Positions 59,355 through 64,000 of a stretch of 64,000 nt of DNA are shown here, one piece after another. Every line of letters begins with the position of its first letter. Positions within the stretch are counted from its first letter, which is position 1. Origin of the DNA: Bretschneidera sinensis (taxonomy: Eukaryota; Streptophyta; Magnoliopsida; Brassicales; Akaniaceae); contig CM043700.1 of the NCBI GenBank assembly GCA_023935145.1, positions 101,611,400 to 101,675,399 of the forward strand. Reading direction: 5' to 3'. The notes below the pieces were generated by a model. It searched no databases. It was not told the origin of the DNA and was given only the letters and a program-made list of their open reading frames with translations. A program made the translations under genes and the position numbers.

Positions 59355-61087
59355 ATTGTCAAAAGTACGTGGTACTAGTTACTATAAATATAAGCATCAA
59401 GAGATGTAATCTTTCTCCCTTATTCCTTAACCAGAAATAGTTGGTCAGATGAGAGTATAGCAACCAAACACCAATATAGGGATCTAAAGGTTAAGTGAAC
59501 GTTAGGTGTATCAGGGTTTGGGGTTGTAAGATTGGGGAAAGTTTTTACACAGTTTTGTCTAGAAAAAATGTGTATTGTGGTATAGAGAGTTTTAGCGGTT
59601 TTCCTCCATCCAAAAGTTGCAAAAGTAATGGAATAACGATTGGCTTGTGGACGTAGGCAAGAGGTGTCGAACCTTGTTAAAAATTATTGTGTTTATTTTC
59701 TCTTTATTTTTGCTTTTGTAATTATGTAGTTATTTTGGGGTCTCAGAATTCCTAACAAGTGGTATCAAAGCTAAGGTTCAACAACAATAAAAATTCAGAG
59801 AATTGATGCGGTGAAGAAGTAAGCCATTTTTGCTGTTGAAGATCAGATTTTAAGCCTAGGTGGAGGATTGTTGGGATTAGGCCCAAAATCTAATTAAGCA
59901 GTATTAAGGTTCGATCAAAACAGAGAGGTTTTGATCAGGTGGAGGAAAATCCAAATCAGGGATCCAAGTGTTCAGGGATTTGAGTCGAGAGAAATATTTG
60001 TTGGGATGCTCCTCAAATCCCACATCGGATAAAATTGTTATTGCAAGTAGTTTTAGTCCTACATAGTCTACGTGTCAAAAGGATGTGAGTACTAGTTATT
60101 ATAAATATAGGCATCAAGAGATGCAGTCTCTCACCCCTATTCCTTAACCTGGAATAGTTGGTTAGTTGAGTGTAGCAACCAAACACCAATATAGGAATCC
60201 AAAGGTTGAATGAACATTGGGTGTATTAAGGTTTTGGGTTGTGAGATTGGGGAGAGTTTTCTCACAGTATTGTCTAAAAAAAATTGTGTATTGTGGTGTA
60301 AAGAGTTTTAATAGTTTTCCACAGACCAAAAGTTACAAAAGTAGTTGAATAACGATTGGCTCATGGACATAGACAAGAGGTGCCGAACAACATTAAAAAT
60401 TATTGTGTTTATTTTCTCTTTATTTTTGTATTATGATTGTGTAGTTGTTTTGAGGTCTCAAAATTCACAACAAGTGGTATCAGAGGTAAGGTTCGACAAC
60501 GGCAAAGATTCAGAGAATTGATGCGGTGAAGAAGTAAGTCAGATCTTCTGCTGAAGATCAGATTTTAAGTCTAGATAGAGAATTGTTGGGATTAGGCCCA
60601 AAATCAGATTAAGCAGCATTGAAGGTTCAATTAAAACATAGAGGTTTTGATCGGGTGGAGGCAAATCCAGACCAAGGATCGAAGTGCTCGGGGATTTGAT
60701 TCAAGGGAAGAATTTGTTAGGATGCTCCTCAAATCCCACATCGGAGAAAGTGTTATTGTAAGTAATTTTAGTCCCACATCGTATATGTGTTAAAGGATGC
60801 GGGTACTACTTATTATAAATATAGGCATCAAGAGATGTAGTTTCTCAATTCTATTCCTTAACCAAGAATAGTTGGTCATATGGGAGAGTAACAACTAAAC
60901 CCCAATATAGGGATCTAAGTGTTCAGTGAACGCTAAGTGTATTAGGGTTTGGGATTGTGAGATTGGAGAGAGTTTTCACAGAGTTGTATCTAGAAAAATT
61001 GTGTATTGTGGTGTAAAGAGTTTTAGCAGTTTTATTCCATCCAAAAGTTGTAAAAGGGTGGACGCAATTTCAGACCAAGGATCGAAG
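59355..61087 (+). mobile_element. TRIM-like mini-retrotransposon in tandem form (three LTRs)
   Basis: Structure: LTR1, truncated at its left end (about 59355-59757), internal domain 59758-59868, complete LTR2 59869-60472, internal domain 60473-60583, LTR3 from 60584, truncated near 61057. LTR2 starts TGTTGGGATTAGGCC and ends TTCACAACA. Each internal domain is 111 bp and holds only a primer site (TGGTATCAAAGC at 59760-59771; TGGTATCAGAGG at 60475-60486) and a polypurine tract before the next LTR (GGTGGAGGAT). There is no coding capacity, which defines terminal-repeat retrotransposons in miniature. Each LTR has a TATA box (first at 59383-59390). 61058-61087 repeats a piece of LTR interior (CAGACCAAGGATCGAAG), the trace of a rearrangement. 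Confidence 0.78.
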
Positions 61088-61088
61088 T

Positions 61089-62318
61089 TGTAGACTGAGG
61101 TTTCAACCCAAGAGGGGGAGTGAATTGGGTTTTAAAACCTTTTTGCAGATTAAAACACAAGTTTATTAAAACAAATAATACAACAAGCATATAACAAGTA
61201 ATATGTGCTATAAATAAAGAGATTAAGGAATAGAGGATACAAACTCAGTTTATAGTGGTTCGGCAATATCGGAATCATTCCGACCCTACATCCACTATCT
61301 TCAAGGAACCTCCTTGAAGTACTCCACTAAGAAACTTAGTTGTGCAACTTCACGGGTGTTGCACAAACCTTACAATCCCTTCCTCTCGGAAGCAAAACCT
61401 TTCCTTTCGGAAGCAAATCCATTCATTTCGGAAATCCATTTACAACAAATACTATAAAGAAAACAGTAGAGAGACAACAATAAAAGCTTATACAACTGAA
61501 TAATATCTCTCTTTCTAGGTAAAGCTTGAAGAATGGCTCAACAATCTATTTTTCAAAGCTTTTTGAGTATTAATGAGTGAAAACTTGTTTGAATGTATAA
61601 TACTCTTTTTCAAATGCTCAGTAATGTGGGTTTAAATAGCCTTGATGAAATATTTCCGTTCTAAATTAATTTGGTACACTTTTGTATATCAAATGTACAG
61701 GTCTGGCGCTATAACGGTCATATTTTTCGAATTACCAGTCGAATATTTTTCAAATTACCAGTCGACTGGGTCCACTTTAAAAATCTCAATTTTAAAACTA
61801 TTGAAAGTACCAGTCGACTGGGTATGACTTACCAGTCGACTGGGAACTTTCTGGCCAGATTACCAGTCGACTGGGTAGTTCTTACCAGTCGACTAGGAAG
61901 TCTCTGACCAAAACACCAGTCGACTGGTATGAAACATCCAGTTGACTAGGAACATATTGACCTTTATACCAGAAGACTGGTATAAGTACCCAGTTGACTG
62001 GGTTGCTTTAACAACCCAGTTTTCATGTGTTGAATAGATTTTAACTTGAAAAACATTTGTTTAAAAGGTTATGTTAAAATGGTTTTTCAAAACAAGCCAT
62101 TGGACAAGCTAATTACCTGAACAAGTGAGACTTACAGCTTGATTTAGTACCATAGACCTATTCTAGTTCTTCTGTCTTCACTTGATGTTTGATTCGGGTT
62201 GAGTCCTTGCACCTTGATCCTTGGTTGAATGTTCTTATTGCTTAATTCACTTAGATAGCATCGTTAGTATAATAAGAGTTGTGTTTTGTCATCATTAAAA
62301 TACAGGTGAGGGTCAACA
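61089..62318 (-). repeat. 3' LTR of element F (Copia-style)
   Basis: In element sense it starts TGTTGACCCTCACC at 62318 and ends ...CCTCAGTCTACA at 61089. A polypurine tract adjoins it on the right, so this is the 3' LTR of a minus-strand element extending beyond base 64000. Five perfect CCAGTCGACTGG palindromes (61758, 61810, 61832, 61863, 61916) and several decayed ones lie between 61734 and 62001. A TATA-like TATTTAAA is downstream at about 61631-61638. The style of its terminal parts (...CAACCCAAGAGGGGG..., ...TATAGTGGTTCGGC...) is common in plant Copia LTRs. Confidence 0.72.
61734..62001. repeat. CCAGTCGACTGG palindrome cluster in the F LTR
   Basis: Five exact 12-bp palindromes and about five variants (for example CCAGTTGACTGG near 61990, CCAGTCGACTAG at 61885) at irregular spacing. 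The core GTCGAC is flanked by CAG/CTG, giving symmetrical CG and CHG methylation sites. Confidence 0.9.
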
Positions 62319-62345
62319 ATCTCCCTCTTTTTGATGATGACAAAA
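62319..62345 (-). other. Polypurine tract of element F
   Basis: Minus strand CATCAAAAAGAGGGAGAT, directly before TGTTGACC, the usual 3' junction of plant Copia elements. Confidence 0.65.
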
Positions 62346-62689
62346 CTAATAAGAGAAAACAGTTATAAAAGACTAAATGTAAGATTTTTGCGAAAAATCG
62401 GGCAGAGTTTCTTCTGTTTTTTTAATAAAACCAACCTGTAAACAAGTAAAAAGCCATTTATATGCAACCCAACCAATCCATTTATATGCAACCCAACCAA
62501 TCAATATACTATATTGAATCATACACCATATTCTTTGGAGCAGTGCTCCCCCTAAATCTATGCACTAGTTTATGTTTTATATTTTTATCTCGTTTTCTCA
62601 TATTTCTCTCATGTTTTAATAACAGCAACAAAAGGGGCTAGAAACCAAAAAGTAAGCTACTTAGCTACCTAGCTACCATAGTCATATTT

Positions 62690-63319
62690 TTGCCCAGTTT
62701 TAAGGCACCAAATCAATACAGTATCTATCTTAGATAGATACCCCCAACTCCCTAGTCTCGGGTCGATGGTCCAACTCACTATGAGGTTTAACAATTTCTA
62801 GTCTAGGGGCATATCACTACATGTGTGAAATGTAGTGGGTCTGTACACATAGTTAGGGTCGCCTCTAACTATCTGACAAGCCTCCTCAACCTCGAAATTG
62901 TCTGGCCATCCATCCAAACTCCATTAGATCCCTCCCACAGGGATCCTCAAAATGCTCATTAAGAGGTCAGTGTTGACCTCAAACTCCACACCCATAACAC
63001 TGGTTCTGAATCTCAGAGCCAGTGGACTGGGTTTCACCAAGTTCGCATAGAACTGGTGAATCAGTCATGGGTAGTATTTCTCATGCACCTTGACCAGTGG
63101 GGTTAGGTTTATTGCCTCGAAGGCAGATAAAATATCGAAATTACCATGACGAATAGAGTCGAAGTCGACAACTCTACCCGTCAGGATTTTCTTGTTGCAA
63201 ATGACTGAATTATACCTGGCCTTCGCTGCAGGACTGGAAAACAGAGACTCATCAAGCCCTGTTCTGCGCTTCTTGCTTGATGAGCCCACCATGCCCTTCC
63301 CCCGTGACTCCGGAGCCAT
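62690..63319 (-). pseudogene. Plant-transposon-protein ORF of element F, with internal stops
   Basis: The ATG at 63319 opens MAPESRGKGMVGSSSKKRRT, a basic segment that could be a nuclear localisation signal. The frame continues through FDILSAFEAINLTPLVKVHE and, beyond a stop at 63065-63067, LIHQFYANLVKPSPLALRFR and VMGVEFEVNTDLLMSILRIP, then W(S)LDGWPDNFEVEEACQIV and further to about 62690. Stops near 63066, 62934 and 62796 leave only the first 84 codons open. The FYANL ... GVEFEV pattern is the same as FYEHL ... GTPIEV in the third ORF of element D, so both belong to one family. The function is not established. No pol is visible in this part of the element. Confidence 0.6.
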
Positions 63320-63604
63320 GAATTTGGTGGACTATGGCCTTGTAGGCACATGGGGTCCCCCAACGGTGGTCTTTATCTGGATTCTTTCGGACATTTTGGA
63401 AGAAATGGAGTTTTTGGGTAAAAATGGTTTTTGGTAGAAATGGGAGACTTCAACCGTAGAAAGTTGAAAATAAAGTTTTGAATGAGTAGATCGTTGTGTT
63501 TAGGTGTTGTTTTGGTGGTTTTTGGATCAAAATGGCGAGATTTTGTAGAGAGAGAAAGCTAGGGTTTTTTAAAATGGCGTAAAAATCTGGAAAAAATGAA
63601 GAGC
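63320..63604 (-). other. Leader between the F internal TATA box and its ORF
   Basis: About 285 bp without palindromes, ending at the ORF start. No upstream ORF of note on the minus strand. Confidence 0.4.
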
Positions 63605-63614
63605 CTATATATAG
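63605..63614 (-). promoter_or_regulatory. TATA box upstream of the F ORF
   Basis: CTATATATAG on the minus strand, about 11 bp from the nearest CCAGTCGACTGG palindrome and 286 bp upstream of the ORF start. Confidence 0.5.
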
Positions 63615-63624
63615 AATCACGATA

Positions 63625-63910
63625 CCAGTCGACTGGGGTAAGGATACTAGTCGACTAGGTCCTTTTGTAAAGATGAACATTATGCATACCAGTCGACTGG
63701 GTCAGTGTACCAGTCGACTGGAAGAATAGGCAGAGAGATACCAGTCGACTGGGGTAAGGATACCAGTCGACTGGGGTGATAACTGAATTTCAAAATTTTG
63801 GCTCCAAACAAGGTCTAGTTGAACTAGTCGATTGGTATTGACTTACCAGTCGACTGGAAAATTAGGCAGTGACTTTTTAGTCGACTGGGATAGACTTACC
63901 AGTCGACTGG
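63625..63910. repeat. CCAGTCGACTGG palindrome cluster upstream of the F internal TATA box
   Basis: Seven exact copies (63625, 63689, 63710, 63741, 63763, 63846, 63899), one perfect variant palindrome CTAGTCGACTAG at 63647-63658, and partial copies near 63824 and 63879. Spacing is irregular (about 20 to 80 bp). Confidence 0.92.
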
Positions 63911-64000
63911 ATTCTTTGATAAACTTTTCAGTTTTGAGTCTTAGCACGAAATTTGTTTATCTATGCCATCTTGTGTGAGAGAATATTAAACAAGGATTAA

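Noticed and set aside
61642..61907. Open frames across the palindrome cluster in the F LTR, giving repeated VDW/STG-like peptides
   Set aside because: The frames are produced by the repeated 12-bp palindrome in non-coding LTR DNA, and no homology or start context supports them.
61734..62001. CRISPR-like array from regularly looking short repeats
   Set aside because: Repeats are 12 bp, irregularly spaced and lie in a plant LTR; no cas genes.

Overview
The window is nuclear DNA of a flowering plant, probably a eudicot. The evidence is AT-rich intergenic DNA, plant-type LTR retrotransposons (Ty1/Copia, chromovirus-type and Athila-like Ty3/Gypsy) with plant initiator tRNA-Met and tRNA-Asp primer sites, and one host gene with nine coding exons and GT-AG introns. 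I saw no rRNA, tRNA or CRISPR array. Species cannot be told from the sequence.

Layout. 1-1335 is the 5' end of a minus-strand Gypsy element (G) that runs off the left edge. 2063-43449 is one insertion tower five elements deep. A degenerate Copia element C (2063-43449, +) was hit by chromovirus A (3972-41636, +). A was hit in its 3' LTR by related chromovirus B (13544-41492, -). B was hit in its pol by Athila-like element D (17119-36087, -). D was hit inside its integrase codons by a shorter Athila-like element E (22406-29828, +). Every level has readable TG..CA LTR ends and a 5-bp target duplication: GATTA/GATTG, ATAAG, TGTAT, GATTG and GATAT. Removing E restores D's integrase frame, and removing D restores B's pol frame. 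43450-51590 is gene-poor and holds a Mutator-like element with a 9-bp duplication and a hAT-like element with an 8-bp duplication.

51595-58204 (-) is the only intact cellular gene: a 450-residue WD40-repeat protein in nine coding exons, with a TATA box and a TCP-type promoter motif upstream. 59355-61087 is a small TRIM-like element in tandem form (three LTRs, two 111-bp internal domains). 61089-64000 is the 3' part of a minus-strand element F with a Copia-style LTR and a plant-transposon-protein ORF.

The most interesting pattern is regulatory. Several unrelated elements carry short palindromes or inverted repeats just upstream of their TATA boxes, and the motif differs by family: CCAGTCGACTGG in F (and decayed in C), TGCGATCGATCGCA in D, and a GGCAACACC hairpin in A/B. 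In D and F the same palindrome also clusters directly upstream of a second, internal TATA box, which precedes an ORF of the same plant-transposon-protein family. This looks like an element-encoded protein with its own promoter and repeated operator-like sites shared with the LTR. The arrangement is seen in the sequence; the function is inference.
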